Part shown: positions 1 to 8,296 of the stretch, piece after piece
Numbering within the stretch: position 1 is the first letter of the stretch
How the letters are laid out: each line of letters opens with the position of its first letter
Origin: Hydrogenophilaceae bacterium
GTDB taxonomy: Bacteria > Pseudomonadota > Alphaproteobacteria > Caulobacterales > Aquidulcibacteraceae
Assembly: GCA_013389015.1 (NCBI GenBank)
Contig: JACAEE010000017.1
Location: 24,741-88,740 of the forward strand
Direction: 5' to 3'
DNA: 64,000 bases
Position numbers and translations under genes: made by a program
Notes under the pieces: model-generated
What the model was told of the DNA's origin: nothing
Databases searched by the model: none
Seen by the model: only the letters and a program-made list of their open reading frames with translations

Positions 1-1633
1 TCTGCACCACCGCGCCGTCTTCCCCCGTCCCTTCGCTCGCGCGCACCGAGGTCACGTCCGCGCCGGGAAACGCCTTCAGCGCCTCGGCCACATAGGGGTG
101 CCGGCGCGCCTCGTCGATGATTTGCGCCTGTTCCTTGAGCCGCCGCTCGGCGAGGGATTCCACGCCGCTCGTCGCATCCGCGCTCACCGCCCAGGTTTCG
201 CCGAGCTCCGCTTTGAGGAAGCGCTGCAGGCGTCGCGGCAGATCCTCCGGCATGCCCGGCGCCGCCTGAAACTCGATGCGCCCGTGCTCGAACGTCCGGA
301 TACGGACGAACCGTTCAAGCGCCACTTCGAGGTCGACGTCGCGCCGCGCGGCGACGAGCGCGACCACGTCCTCGAAGGACTGGAGACTTGGCGCTCCCTC
401 CTGCTTGCCTTCCGTCGCCTGCGGGGGGCACGCCGGCGGTCCGCCCGCGGCGCCCTCGCGCAGCAGCCGCGCGGCCTCCTCCGGCGGCGGCAGGCCGGCG
501 GCGGCGCACAGGCGGACCATCGCCATCTCCGCGCTCGCGATCGGATCGGGCGCGCGGCTCGTCTCCTCCAGCGCCTTCAGCAGCATCTGCCACAGCCGCG
601 ACAGCTGCGCCGGGGAGAGGCGCGCGCCGAGCGCGCGGATCCGCGCCGTCCAATCACCCCCGCCGATCAGCCGCGCATCCGCGCCCAGCGCCTGCGCCCG
701 CGCCGCATCGTGACCCACTTCAAGAAGATCGCGCAAGATGAGCGCGGGATCGGCGCCCGTATCGTATTGCGCGCGCACTTCGGTGATCGCGGCCTTGGCG
801 TCGCCGCTCGCGATCGCGTCGAACAGGTCGAGCACGCGCGCGCGATCGGCGAGGCCCAGCATGTCGCGCACATCGGCGGCCGACACCGCCTCGCCCGCGC
901 CCGCCTTCTGCACGATCGCCTGGTCGAGCAGCGAGAGCGCGTCGCGCACCGAGCCTTCCGCCGCGCGCGCGATCAGCGCGAGCCCTTCGGGATCGACCGC
1001 CACGTTCTCTTTCGCGCACACCCCCGCGAGATGCGCCGCCAGCTGTTCCCCGTCGATGCGCTTGAGATCGAAGCGCTGGCAGCGAGACAGCACCGTCACC
1101 GGCACTTTGCGGATCTCGGTCGTGGCGAAGATGAACTTCACATGCGGCGGCGGCTCTTCCAGCGTCTTCAGGAGGCCGTTGAACGCCGCCGTCGAGAGCA
1201 TGTGCACTTCGTCGATGATGTACACTTTCGTCCGCGCCATCACCGGCGCATAGCGCACGCTGTCGAGAATCTCGCGGATGTCGTTGATGCCGGTGCGCGA
1301 GGCCGCGTCCATCTCGAACACGTCCGGATGGCGGCTCTCCATGATCGCCTCGCAATGCACGCCCGGCGGATCGAGCTTGACGCTCGGGCCTTGCACGCTG
1401 TCGCTCTCGTAATTGAGCGCGCGCGCGAGCAGTCGCGCGGTCGTGGTCTTGCCCACGCCGCGCACCCCGGTGAGCATATAGGCGTGCGGGATGCGGTTCA
1501 TGGCGAAGGAATTGGCGATGGTGCGCCCCATCGCCTCCTGGCCGATCAGATCCTCGAACGTGCGCGGCCGATACTTGCGCGCCAGCACCACATAGCCGCG
1601 TTGCGGCGCATCGCCGAAGAGGGCGCCGCTCAA
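1..1633 (-). CDS. dnaX: DNA polymerase III subunit gamma/tau (3' end cut off by window)
   Basis: Clamp-loader ATPase of the replicative polymerase. The frame stays open to the left edge, so only about 544 N-terminal residues are present. Visible: the conserved entry ARKYRPRTFEDLIGQ, the Walker A motif GVRGVGKTTTAR, Walker B as IIDEVHMLS, the sensor and arginine-finger region (FIFATTE, then VTVLSRCQRF), and an alanine-rich tau-type C-terminal part. The zinc module keeps only one of the four cysteines of the E. coli protein (GVHCEAI), which I recall as common in alphaproteobacteria. No ATG lies in frame near the homology start. I chose TTG at 1633 because GGAG sits 7 bases upstream; a second in-frame TTG lies near 1715. 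A 33-codon ATG ORF (starting near 1729) ends in a TGA overlapping this TTG. Confidence 0.93.
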   Translation of the reverse strand, partial: MSGALFGDAPQRGYVVLARKYRPRTFEDLIGQEAMGRTIANSFAMNRIPHAYMLTGVRGVGKTTTARLLARALNYESDSVQGPSVKLDPPGVHCEAIMESRHPDVFEMDAASRTGINDIREILDSVRYAPVMARTKVYIIDEVHMLSTAAFNGLLKTLEEPPPHVKFIFATTEIRKVPVTVLSRCQRFDLKRIDGEQLAAHLAGVCAKENVAVDPEGLALIARAAEGSVRDALSLLDQAIVQKAGAGEAVSAADVRDMLGLADRARVLDLFDAIASGDAKAAITEVRAQYDTGADPALILRDLLEVGHDAARAQALGADARLIGGGDWTARIRALGARLSPAQLSRLWQMLLKALEETSRAPDPIASAEMAMVRLCAAAGLPPPEEAARLLREGAAGGPPACPPQATEGKQEGAPSLQSFEDVVALVAARRDVDLEVALERFVRIRTFEHGRIEFQAAPGMPEDLPRRLQRFLKAELGETWAVSADATSGVESLAERRLKEQAQIIDEARRHPYVAEALKAFPGADVTSVRASEGTGEDGAVVQ

Positions 1634-1925
1634 GCGCCCGCTCCGTCTGATGCGCAGCGTCGCACGCGCGCCGCCGCGACGGTCCCGCCCAATCCAGGCG
1701 CGATCAGCGTGAACGTGAACCAAGAAAACATGAACGCCTCTGATTGATCATATAGCGCAGGACCTGCCGCGCCGCGAGGCGGCGTCCTGCGCCGATCGCC
1801 GCCGGGAGCCGGCTATGCGCTTCGCCCGTGGGGCCTCGGGAGTCGCCGTTGGGGCGGCCACCGGCGGCGCGCGCGAGCGGCGGGTCGGGTGATTCGGCCA
1901 TCGCGTCACCCTAAAGCAACCGCGT
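1634..1925. other. Intergenic leader of dnaX with a strong hairpin
   Basis: This 292-base gap lies upstream of dnaX and beyond the 3' end of the TetR gene. It holds a perfect inverted repeat at 1755-1792 (arms GCGCAGGAC and GTCCTGCGC, with a further CCGCC/GGCGG pairing inside). Two short minus-strand ORFs of 65 and 33 codons overlap here. I cannot tell whether either is translated, and no RNA family was recognised. Confidence 0.4.
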
Positions 1926-2552
1926 TCAGTTCCCCAGGAACGCCAGCCGCACGAAACTGCGATAGAGCATCACCTGCTGGGGCAGGAGGCGGGGGTCGCG
2001 CAGCGACTTGGAGAGAATGATCCCGCCGTCCGCGACCGCCGAGAGCATATCGGCCAGCGCATCGAGATCGACGTCGATGCGCGGCGGATAGAGCGCCGCG
2101 ATCCGGTCGAGCCGCGCGCGAAACCGTGCGCGCCAGGCCATGATCCCGCGCGCATTGAGCGCCCGCACCTCCTGGCTGAACAGGTGATCCTGGTAGCAAT
2201 AGGAGGCCACCATGCAGCCCGGGTGCCCGTTGGGCAGGTCCGCCAGCGTGTCGGCGAGCAGCTTGAGGAAAATGAGGAAGCCGTGGAGGGGGTCCTCATT
2301 GAGTTCGTCGGCGCGCTTGAACAGCGCGTCGAACAATTCCTCCTCCTGCGCGAGGTAGCGTTCGAGCAGCGCCTTGGCGAGTTCGTTCTTGTCGCGGAAG
2401 TGATAGAAGAAGCCGCTCTTGGTGATGCCGGCCGCAGCGATCAGTTCGTCGAGCGAGGTGCCGGCGAAGCCTTTGTGCAGCACCGCATCCTGCGCCAGGT
2501 CGAGAATGCGCTCGCGCGTCTGTTCGCCCTTGGAGAGGGTGCGGATCCGCAT
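1926..2552 (-). CDS. TetR/AcrR family transcriptional regulator
   Basis: DNA-binding repressor of about 208 residues. The N-terminal helix-turn-helix is clear (RERILDLAQDAVLHKGF, then SLDELIAAAGITKSGFFYHF). The C-terminal ligand domain carries a Cys-containing segment (HPGCMVASYCYQD) typical of TetR proteins of the TetR_C_33 kind. The start is uncertain: ATGs at 2630, 2582 and 2552 are all in frame and none has a convincing ribosome site. I chose 2552 because it gives the usual family length and keeps all recognisable homology. The neighbour on the dnaX side is unrelated and the upstream gene is on the other strand, so no target is evident. The effector is unknown. Confidence 0.88.
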   Translation of the reverse strand: MRIRTLSKGEQTRERILDLAQDAVLHKGFAGTSLDELIAAAGITKSGFFYHFRDKNELAKALLERYLAQEEELFDALFKRADELNEDPLHGFLIFLKLLADTLADLPNGHPGCMVASYCYQDHLFSQEVRALNARGIMAWRARFRARLDRIAALYPPRIDVDLDALADMLSAVADGGIILSKSLRDPRLLPQQVMLYRSFVRLAFLGN

Positions 2553-2755
2553 CGGTGGATTTGAAACGCCGTTCGAGGACATGTGGCTACTGCACCAATA
2601 GTCTGGTTTTGCGGGGCGCGTCTTTGCCATGGCGGCCGCCGGCGCCGCCTGTGACGAACGTAACAGCCAGATTTCGCGGCTGAAATAGAAATCGCACAGA
2701 ACCGCACTACGAGCCTTCTATCGGCCTGTGCGCTGCGGCCCTTAAGCTCTGCGCT

Positions 2756-2773
2756 GCTGGAGGCCGCTCCAGC
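2756..2773. repeat. Small perfect hairpin upstream of small ORF
   Basis: Arms GCTGGAG and CTCCAGC around a 4-base loop, in the gap between the TetR gene and the small membrane ORF. No T-run follows, so it is probably not an intrinsic terminator. Confidence 0.4.
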
Positions 2774-2793
2774 CGCGCGAACCAACAACACCA

Positions 2794-2825
2794 GCGTGTG
2801 AACAAGAAGGCGTGTGAACAAGAAG
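2794..2825 (+). repeat. Perfect 16-bp tandem duplication in a leader
   Basis: The unit GCGTGTGAACAAGAAG occurs twice head to tail (2794-2809 and 2810-2825), directly before the AAGAGG ribosome site of the small ORF at 2840. It looks like a recent slippage duplication. Confidence 0.75.
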
Positions 2826-2839
2826 AAGAGGAATGACTG

Positions 2840-2941
2840 ATGTCGGCCAGTTTTGGTCTTGCCGCGCTGATGATCGGCGCGACCGTGCTCATCTGGATCC
2901 TTCCCGGTGAAGCGCTCCGGCTGTGGCTCCCGCCCGCCTGA
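2840..2941 (+). CDS. Small single-span membrane protein (33 aa), hypothetical
   Basis: ATG with AAGAGG eight bases upstream opens a 33-codon frame. The peptide is one hydrophobic helix (FGLAALMIGATVLIWILPG) followed by a short amphipathic tail ending in PPA. Three of its five aromatic or bulky groups sit at the predicted membrane edge, as in genuine small membrane proteins. It lies 62 bases before the TPR gene on the same strand and could share its transcript. I do not recognise a family. An overlapping ATG at 2833 opens a charged, less plausible frame of 25 codons. Confidence 0.5.
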   Translation: MSASFGLAALMIGATVLIWILPGEALRLWLPPA

Positions 2942-3003
2942 TCCTATCCATCTCGAAACCATCAAATGCCGCGCCGTGCGCCACGGCGCGCAAGGAGTCC
3001 CTC

Positions 3004-4347
3004 ATGTTGTCCGATCGCTACGGCAATGCCGTATCCACCAAATCGCAGGCGGCGCTCGACCGCTTCAACGACGCTCTCGAACTCGTCCGCCTCTATCGCG
3101 GCGATCCGATCGCCGCGCTCGACGCCGCGATCGCGGAGGATGGCGCGTTCGTGAACGCCTGGGCGGTGCGCGCGGGCGTCTTGGCCCAGCAGACCGACAA
3201 GCTCTACGCCGACGAGGTCGAGCGCTCCTTGCGCGCAGGCGCGGCGGCGGCTGAGCACGCCAATGAACGCGAGCGGGGCCTGCTCGCCGCCGCGCTCGAT
3301 TTCCACGAAGGCCGCTATCATGACGGCGTCGTGCGCTACGCCCGCATCGCCCATGAGCACCCGCGCGACGTCTTCGCCGTGCAGAGCGCGCATGTGGGCT
3401 GCTTCTTCGTCGGCCGCCAGCAGGACTTGCGCGATGGGCCGCTGCAGGCGCTGCGCGCGTTCAAGCGCGGCGAGGACGGCTATGGCGTGCTGCTCGGGAT
3501 GGCGGCGTTCGGCTTCGAGGAATGCGGCGACTACACGCGCGCCGAGGCCTATGGCCGCGAGGCCGTGGAGATCGACGGCCGCGACGGCTGGGCGGTGCAC
3601 GCCGTCGCGCATGTCCATGAAATGCGCGGCGACGTCGACCGCGGCATCCCCTGGCTGCGCGACAGCGCCGGCGTGTGGGCGCCCGAGAGCGCCTTCGCCT
3701 ACCACAATTGGTGGCACTTGGCGCTGCTCCACCTCGACCGCGGCGAGATCGCGGAGGTTCTGCGCCTCTATGATGAGAAAGTGCGCCCCGCGCCGTCCGA
3801 TGTGATGCTGGAATGGGTCGATGCCGCGGCGCTCCTGTGGCGGCTGCGCCTGGAAGGCGTGGACGTCGCGACGCGCTTTGCGCCGCTGGCGGAGTCGATG
3901 GCTCGTGCGGCCGAGGACGGCGTCTACGCCTTCAACGACTTGCATTGCGTCATGGCCTTCATCGGCGCGGGACGCGAGGGCGACGTCGCGCGCACGCTCG
4001 AGGCCATGCGCAAGACCGCGCGCATTGGCGATGGCGACAACGCCGAGATGACGCGGGCCGTCGGCCTGCCGCTCGCCGAAGCGTTCGTCGCGTTCGAGGC
4101 CGGCCGCTTCGGCGAGTGCGTTGAGAAGATCGCCGCCGTGCGCGGGATCGCCCAACGCTTCGGCGGCAGCCACGCCCAGCGCGACATCCTCACGCTGACG
4201 GCGCTGCACGCCGCCATCCGCGGCGGGATGGAGGCGACGGCGGAAGCCCTGGCGGCCGAGCGGCTGACGCACAAACCGACCTCGCCATGGGCCGCCAGCT
4301 TTGCGGCCAAGGTCGCCGCGATGCGCGGGACACGCGTCGCGGCATGA
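3004..4347 (+). CDS. Tetratricopeptide-repeat protein, TTC38-like
   Basis: Soluble helical-repeat protein of 447 residues with no signal peptide. The whole length is built of paired helices, with elements such as ALDAAIAEDGAFVNAWAVRAG, then a central HAVAHVHEMRGDVDRGIPWL and YHNWWHLALLHLDRG. The HAVAHVHEM and YHNWWHLAL pair is characteristic of the TTC38 family found in bacteria and animals. AAGGAG lies 7 bases before the chosen ATG; the frame extends further upstream without a better start. The next gene on the strand is an alpha/beta hydrolase 68 bases on. The molecular function of TTC38 proteins is not established. Confidence 0.85.
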   Translation: MLSDRYGNAVSTKSQAALDRFNDALELVRLYRGDPIAALDAAIAEDGAFVNAWAVRAGVLAQQTDKLYADEVERSLRAGAAAAEHANERERGLLAAALDFHEGRYHDGVVRYARIAHEHPRDVFAVQSAHVGCFFVGRQQDLRDGPLQALRAFKRGEDGYGVLLGMAAFGFEECGDYTRAEAYGREAVEIDGRDGWAVHAVAHVHEMRGDVDRGIPWLRDSAGVWAPESAFAYHNWWHLALLHLDRGEIAEVLRLYDEKVRPAPSDVMLEWVDAAALLWRLRLEGVDVATRFAPLAESMARAAEDGVYAFNDLHCVMAFIGAGREGDVARTLEAMRKTARIGDGDNAEMTRAVGLPLAEAFVAFEAGRFGECVEKIAAVRGIAQRFGGSHAQRDILTLTALHAAIRGGMEATAEALAAERLTHKPTSPWAASFAAKVAAMRGTRVAA

Positions 4348-4415
4348 CGGGCGGCGGCCGGCCGTCGCTGTAGAGGACGGTCGGCCGCCGTTCCCGCCGC
4401 AAAAGGAGGCGATCA

Positions 4416-5237
4416 ATGATCGATTTGGATTTGGACTCGAACTTCGCCCGCTTGCCCACAGGTCTGCGACTTGCGTTTTGCGAGGATCGCTCCGAGGCGC
4501 AAGGGGCGGCGCCGACGCTGCTGTTGTTGCACGGCGTCACCGATTCACACCGCTCGTTCGACCTGCTGCGCCCGCATCTGCCGCGCGCGGCGCATGTCGT
4601 TGCGCTTACGCTGCGCGGCCACGGCGAGAGCGACAAGCCCGCCGGCGGCTATCAGGTTCAAGATATGGCGCGCGACGCGGTTGCGTTTATGGAGCGCCAG
4701 CGGATCGCGCGCACGGTGATTGTGGGGCACTCCATGGGCGCCGCGGTCGCGCATCATGTCGCCGTCTTGGCGCCCGAGCGAGTCGCCGGGCTCGCGCTTG
4801 TCGGCGCCTTTGCCGATTTCGCCGGCAATGAAGGCGTGCTCGACCTGATCACGCAGACTAGGGCGCTGGGCGATCCGCTCGATCCGGCCTTCGTGCGCGG
4901 CTTCCAGGAAAGCTGCGTGGCGCGCCCGGCGCCGCAGGCGTTCATGGATCAGGTGGTGCGCGAGAGCTTGAAGACGCCCGCGCGCGTCTGGCGCGACGCG
5001 ATCGCAGCGCTCCCCCTCGCGCGCCTTGCCGAGGCCCGCGCCCGGATCGAGGCGCCCGCGCTGATCATCTGGGGCGAACGCGACGCGTTCTGCCCGGAGG
5101 CGGATCAGGCCGTCCTGCGCGCCGAGCTGCCGGGCGCCGCCTTCGTGCGCATGCGCGGCGTCGGCCACACCCCGCACTGGGAGGCGCCGGCCGAAACCGC
5201 CGCCGCCATCGCCGGCTTCTGGGCCGCCCGCCGCTGA
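4416..5237 (+). CDS. Alpha/beta-fold hydrolase
   Basis: Cytoplasmic serine hydrolase of 273 residues. The oxyanion loop is LLLLHGVTD (HG at 39-40), the nucleophile elbow is GHSMG with Ser106, the acid is Asp223 in WGERDAF, and the catalytic His is His251 in GVGHTPHWE. This is a complete triad in the right order. The LRGHGESDKP strand is typical of esterases, haloalkane dehalogenase relatives and C–C hydrolases. An AAAGGAGG site precedes the ATG. Substrate cannot be told from sequence. It may form a unit with the TPR gene upstream. Confidence 0.9.
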   Translation: MIDLDLDSNFARLPTGLRLAFCEDRSEAQGAAPTLLLLHGVTDSHRSFDLLRPHLPRAAHVVALTLRGHGESDKPAGGYQVQDMARDAVAFMERQRIARTVIVGHSMGAAVAHHVAVLAPERVAGLALVGAFADFAGNEGVLDLITQTRALGDPLDPAFVRGFQESCVARPAPQAFMDQVVRESLKTPARVWRDAIAALPLARLAEARARIEAPALIIWGERDAFCPEADQAVLRAELPGAAFVRMRGVGHTPHWEAPAETAAAIAGFWAARR

Positions 5238-5280
5238 GCGTGCCCTTGCGGCCGCCGGCGGCGACTGCGATATCGGGCGC

Positions 5281-5373
5281 GCAGGCAGGCGGCGGACGGC
5301 CGCCCCGCCAACCCGGTCAGGTCCGGAAGGAAGCAGCCGCAACGGGTTGCGTACGGGTCGCCGTCCTGTCTGC
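5281..5373 (+). ncRNA. ffs: Signal recognition particle RNA, 4.5S small bacterial type
   Basis: The invariant domain IV core GGTCAGGTCCGGAAGGAAGC is present, followed by AGCC and flanked by pairing arms. The outer stem closes with GCAGGCAGG at the 5' side and CCTGTCTGC at the 3' side (one G·T pair). The size is about 93 nt, right for a short bacterial SRP RNA. It binds Ffh and targets membrane proteins to the Sec translocon. Exact ends are estimated from the outer stem. Confidence 0.95.
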
Positions 5374-5378
5374 ACCCC

Positions 5379-5891
5379 TCAAGGGTCGCCCCCGCGCCGC
5401 ATGAGCGCGATCCCGGCCGCGACGAATCCCGCGCCAAAGAGCGCGCCTGCGACGGGGATCGCGTAGCCGGCGAGGGCCGGCGCCTGCGCCAGGCCGCCGC
5501 CCGCCGCCAGGCTCGCGAACCAAAGCAGCGGCGCCCAGATCGGCTTCTGTCCCCGCGAGACCCAGGCGATCGAGAGCCCCGCCATCGCCAGCGCCAGCAC
5601 GCTCGCCCCCTCGCGATAGGTCGAGAATCCCCACGGATCGGCGTCAGGCCCCCCGATCAGCGAAAGCGCCGCAAGCGCCACGGCGAAGGAGGCGACCCCG
5701 AGGAAGCCCAGCGCGTGGGCGCGATCGAGATAGATCCCGACCAGCCCCGCCAGCAGGAGGATGTCGATGGCGGCGTAGAGCGCCTCCGCCTCCGCCGCCC
5801 CCAATCCGAGCGGGAAGGCGGCGGCGATGCGTGCGGCGCCGCCTAGGATCGCAGCCCAGCCCGCGGCGCGGTAGAGGTGTTCAGTCTTCAT
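5379..5891 (-). CDS. Hypothetical integral membrane protein
   Basis: About 170 residues with five or so hydrophobic helices: AAGWAAILGGAARIAAAF, AIDILLLAGLVGIYL, LGFLGVASFAVALAALSLIGG, ALAMAGLSIAW and a final AIPVAGALFGAGFVAAGIALM. It ends in RRGG, as expected of a cytoplasmic positively charged tail. I do not recognise a domain. The start is uncertain: ATGs at 5954, 5918 and 5891 are in frame. I chose 5891 because helix 1 begins shortly after. Its 3' end lies 5 bases from the SRP RNA gene, which runs the opposite way. Confidence 0.65.
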   Translation of the reverse strand: MKTEHLYRAAGWAAILGGAARIAAAFPLGLGAAEAEALYAAIDILLLAGLVGIYLDRAHALGFLGVASFAVALAALSLIGGPDADPWGFSTYREGASVLALAMAGLSIAWVSRGQKPIWAPLLWFASLAAGGGLAQAPALAGYAIPVAGALFGAGFVAAGIALMRRGGDP

Positions 5892-5965
5892 CCACGCCTG
5901 ACCCCTAACTCTGCTCATGCGCGACGTTTCTTGACGCCGCCGGTCAAGATTCATACTTCCAGCCC

Positions 5966-6499
5966 ATGGCCGTCCGCCCGATCCTCACTGTCCCAGACCC
6001 GATCCTCAAGCAGGTTTCCAAGCCGGTGGAGGGCCCGGTGACGGACGCCCATCGCGCGCTCATGGACGACATGCTGGAGACCATGTACGCGGCCCCCGGC
6101 ATCGGGCTGGCCGCCATCCAGATCGGCGTGCCGCTGCGCGTGATCGTGATGGATCTGGCGCGTGAGGGCGAGCCGCCGGCGCCGCGCCATTTCGTCAATC
6201 CCGAAATCTTATGGACCTCGGAGGAGACCCAGCCCTACGAAGAGGGCTGCCTCTCGGTTCCCGACATCTATGACGAGGTCGAGCGCCCGGCCCGGATCCG
6301 GCTGCGCTACCGCAACTATGAGGGAGAAGAGATCGAGGAGGAGGCCGACGGCCTCTATGCCGTCTGCATCCAGCACGAGATGGACCACCTCGAGGGCGTG
6401 CTCTTCATCGACCACCTCTCGCGGCTCAAGCGCGAAAGCGCGGTGCGCAAGGTCAAGAAGGCGGCGCGCGAACGCGACGCACCGCCGGCGCGCATCTAA
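5966..6499 (+). CDS. def: Peptide deformylase
   Basis: Removes the N-terminal formyl group from nascent proteins. All three diagnostic motifs are present: [10 protein letters not shown] (45-54), EEGCLSVP with metal ligand Cys95, and QHEMDHLEG with ligands His137 and His141 and catalytic Glu138. The length of 177 residues is standard. The gene heads the cluster that continues with fmt and truA. The neighbouring fmt adds the formyl group that this enzyme removes, a pairing kept in many bacteria. Confidence 0.97.
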   Translation: MAVRPILTVPDPILKQVSKPVEGPVTDAHRALMDDMLETMYAAPGIGLAAIQIGVPLRVIVMDLAREGEPPAPRHFVNPEILWTSEETQPYEEGCLSVPDIYDEVERPARIRLRYRNYEGEEIEEEADGLYAVCIQHEMDHLEGVLFIDHLSRLKRESAVRKVKKAARERDAPPARI

Positions 6500-6585
6500 G
6501 CCTTTTCCCCAGCGGAATCTTCGCTAAAGTCCGCGCCCGCCGCAATCGCGGCAGCGCCTTATCCACGCGCGTTAGGAGGGTTTAC

Positions 6586-7275
6586 ATGTCCGACGGCTTC
6601 GCCGCCCAATCCGTTTCCGCCGCCATTGACGCCGCCGTTGCGCGGCGCGCGATGCTGGCTCACCCCTTCTATCAAGCATGGACCGAGGGTCGTCTCACGG
6701 GCGATGATCTGCGCGCCTACGGCCGCCAGTATTTCCACCATGTCGAGGCGTTTCCCCGCGCGGTGAGCGCCGTCCACGCCAATTGTCCGGACGTGCAGGG
6801 CCGCAAGCTCCTGGCCGAGAACCTCGCCGAGGAAGAGGGCCTGGGCGAGGGCAAGTCGGACCACGCTTCGCTCTGGCTCGGCTTCGCCGCCGCGATGGGC
6901 GCAGATGAGGCCGAGGTTCGCGGCGCGCGCCTTCATCCGGAGACGGAGCGTCTGGTCGAGACTTTCCGCCGGCTTTCGCGCCAATCCTACGCTGCGGGCC
7001 TGGGCGCGCTCTACGCCTATGAGAGCCAGCTCCCCGCGGTGTCGACGACGAAGATCGAAGGTCTCGCCGCACGCTACGGCGTGAGCGATTCCAACGCGAT
7101 CGCCTTCTTCCGCGTCCACGAAGCAGCTGATGTCGAACATGCCGCCGTTTGCCGCGAATTGCTCGACCGCCTCCCGGCGGCCGAACGCGCCGAGGCCGTC
7201 GCCGCGGGCGAAGAGCTCGCCGGCGCGCTCTGGGGCTTTCTCGACGGCGTCGCGCGCGAAGCGAAGCTGAACTGA
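6586..7275 (+). CDS. CADD-family heme-oxygenase-fold protein, predicted 4-aminobenzoate-forming
   Basis: A 229-residue all-helical protein of the TENA/heme-oxygenase fold, closest to the CADD folate-related family. Motifs seen: FHHVEAFPR (50-58), LLAENLAEEEGLG (75-87), YAYESQLPAVSTTKIEG (143-159) and FRVHEAADVEHAAV. From memory, Chlamydia CADD uses ligands Glu142, His174, Asp178 and His181 with sacrificial Tyr27 and Lys152. Here Glu146, His178, Asp182 and His185 keep that spacing, and Tyr29 and Lys156 occupy the self-sacrificing positions. The family makes pABA from its own tyrosine. AGGAGG precedes the ATG. It lies between def and fmt, and formyl-folate is the Fmt donor, so the context fits folate supply. 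Confidence 0.85.
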   Translation: MSDGFAAQSVSAAIDAAVARRAMLAHPFYQAWTEGRLTGDDLRAYGRQYFHHVEAFPRAVSAVHANCPDVQGRKLLAENLAEEEGLGEGKSDHASLWLGFAAAMGADEAEVRGARLHPETERLVETFRRLSRQSYAAGLGALYAYESQLPAVSTTKIEGLAARYGVSDSNAIAFFRVHEAADVEHAAVCRELLDRLPAAERAEAVAAGEELAGALWGFLDGVAREAKLN

Positions 7276-7308
7276 GCCGCGCGCCTTCCCGCGCGCGGGA
7301 GGGATGAC

Positions 7309-8226
7309 ATGCGCATCGCTTTCATGGGCTCGCCGGCGTTCGGGCTGCCGACGCTGGAAGCGCTCGTCGCCGACGGGCATGAGGTCGCGTGCGTCTACAC
7401 CCAGCCGCCCAAGCCGTCCGGACGCGGACGCAAAGAGCGCAAGACGCCCATTCACGCCTTCGCGGATGCGCACGGCTTTCCCGTGCGCACGCCGAAATCG
7501 CTGAGAGCGGCGGCGGCGCAAGACGCCTTCGCCGCGCTCGGTCTCGAGTGCGCGGTGGTCGTCGCCTATGGGCTCATCCTGCCGAAAGCGGTGCTCGATG
7601 CGCCGCGCTACGGCTGTGTGAATCTGCACGCCTCGCTCCTGCCGCGCTGGCGCGGCGCAGCGCCCATCCAGCGTGCGATCATGGCGGGCGATCGCGTCAC
7701 CGGCGTCCAGGCGATGCGCATGGAGGAGGGGCTCGACACGGGTCCGATCTACGCCTCGGCCGAGACGCCGATCGACGCTGACGACACCTTCGCCAGCGTG
7801 CACGATCGCCTTGCCGCGCTCGGCGCGCCTTTGATGGTGGAGACGCTGCGCAAGCTTGCGTCCGGCCAAGCCGTCGCCACGCCCCAGGCCGCGGACGGCG
7901 TCGTCTACGCCCACAAGCTCACGCCTGCGGAGGCGCGCATCGACTGGCGCGTCTCCGCGCGCCTCGTCGATTGCAAGATTCGCGGGCTTTCGCCGGCGCC
8001 GGGCGCCTGGTTCCGGCTGCCGGACGGCGCGCGCGCCAAGGCGCTGTTCTCCCGCCTCGGTTCGGGCGAAGGCGCGCCCGGGGAGGCGCTCGACGACGCG
8101 CTGCTCATCGCGTGCGGCGCGGGCGCGGTCCGTCTTCTGCGGCTGCAGCGCGAAGGCCGCGCAGCGATGGCGGCGGAGGAATTTCTGCGCGGCGTGGCGG
8201 TTCCGGCCGGAAGCGTGCTCAGCTGA
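7309..8226 (+). CDS. fmt: Methionyl-tRNA formyltransferase
   Basis: Transfers the formyl group of 10-formyl-tetrahydrofolate to initiator Met-tRNA. The catalytic region is intact: NLHASLLPRWRGAAPI (105-120, with Asn105 and His107) and GLDTGPI with Asp143. The C-terminal OB-like tRNA-binding domain is present, beginning near residue 205 (AHKLTPAEARIDW). The length of 305 residues is normal. It follows the CADD-like gene by 33 bases and has GGAGGG upstream of the ATG. Confidence 0.97.
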   Translation: MRIAFMGSPAFGLPTLEALVADGHEVACVYTQPPKPSGRGRKERKTPIHAFADAHGFPVRTPKSLRAAAAQDAFAALGLECAVVVAYGLILPKAVLDAPRYGCVNLHASLLPRWRGAAPIQRAIMAGDRVTGVQAMRMEEGLDTGPIYASAETPIDADDTFASVHDRLAALGAPLMVETLRKLASGQAVATPQAADGVVYAHKLTPAEARIDWRVSARLVDCKIRGLSPAPGAWFRLPDGARAKALFSRLGSGEGAPGEALDDALLIACGAGAVRLLRLQREGRAAMAAEEFLRGVAVPAGSVLS

Positions 8227-8296
8227 AGCATGGATTTCGCCGCGCGGCTTCTCTAGCCTCGGCGCCGATCGAACTGACGCGCCGAGGGAGGGATGC

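Noticed and set aside
98..1747. Plus-strand ORF of 549 codons across dnaX
   Set aside because: Arg/His/Ala-rich translation with no domain, running antisense to an unmistakable DnaX frame; a high-GC shadow.
1704..1901. 65-codon minus-strand ORF upstream of dnaX
   Set aside because: Weak ribosome site, no recognised motif and it overlaps the leader hairpin; mentioned only in the leader entry.
2962..4416. Minus-strand ORF of 484 codons across the TPR gene
   Set aside because: Low-complexity Arg/Ala/Glu composition and antisense to a clear TPR frame with a ribosome site.
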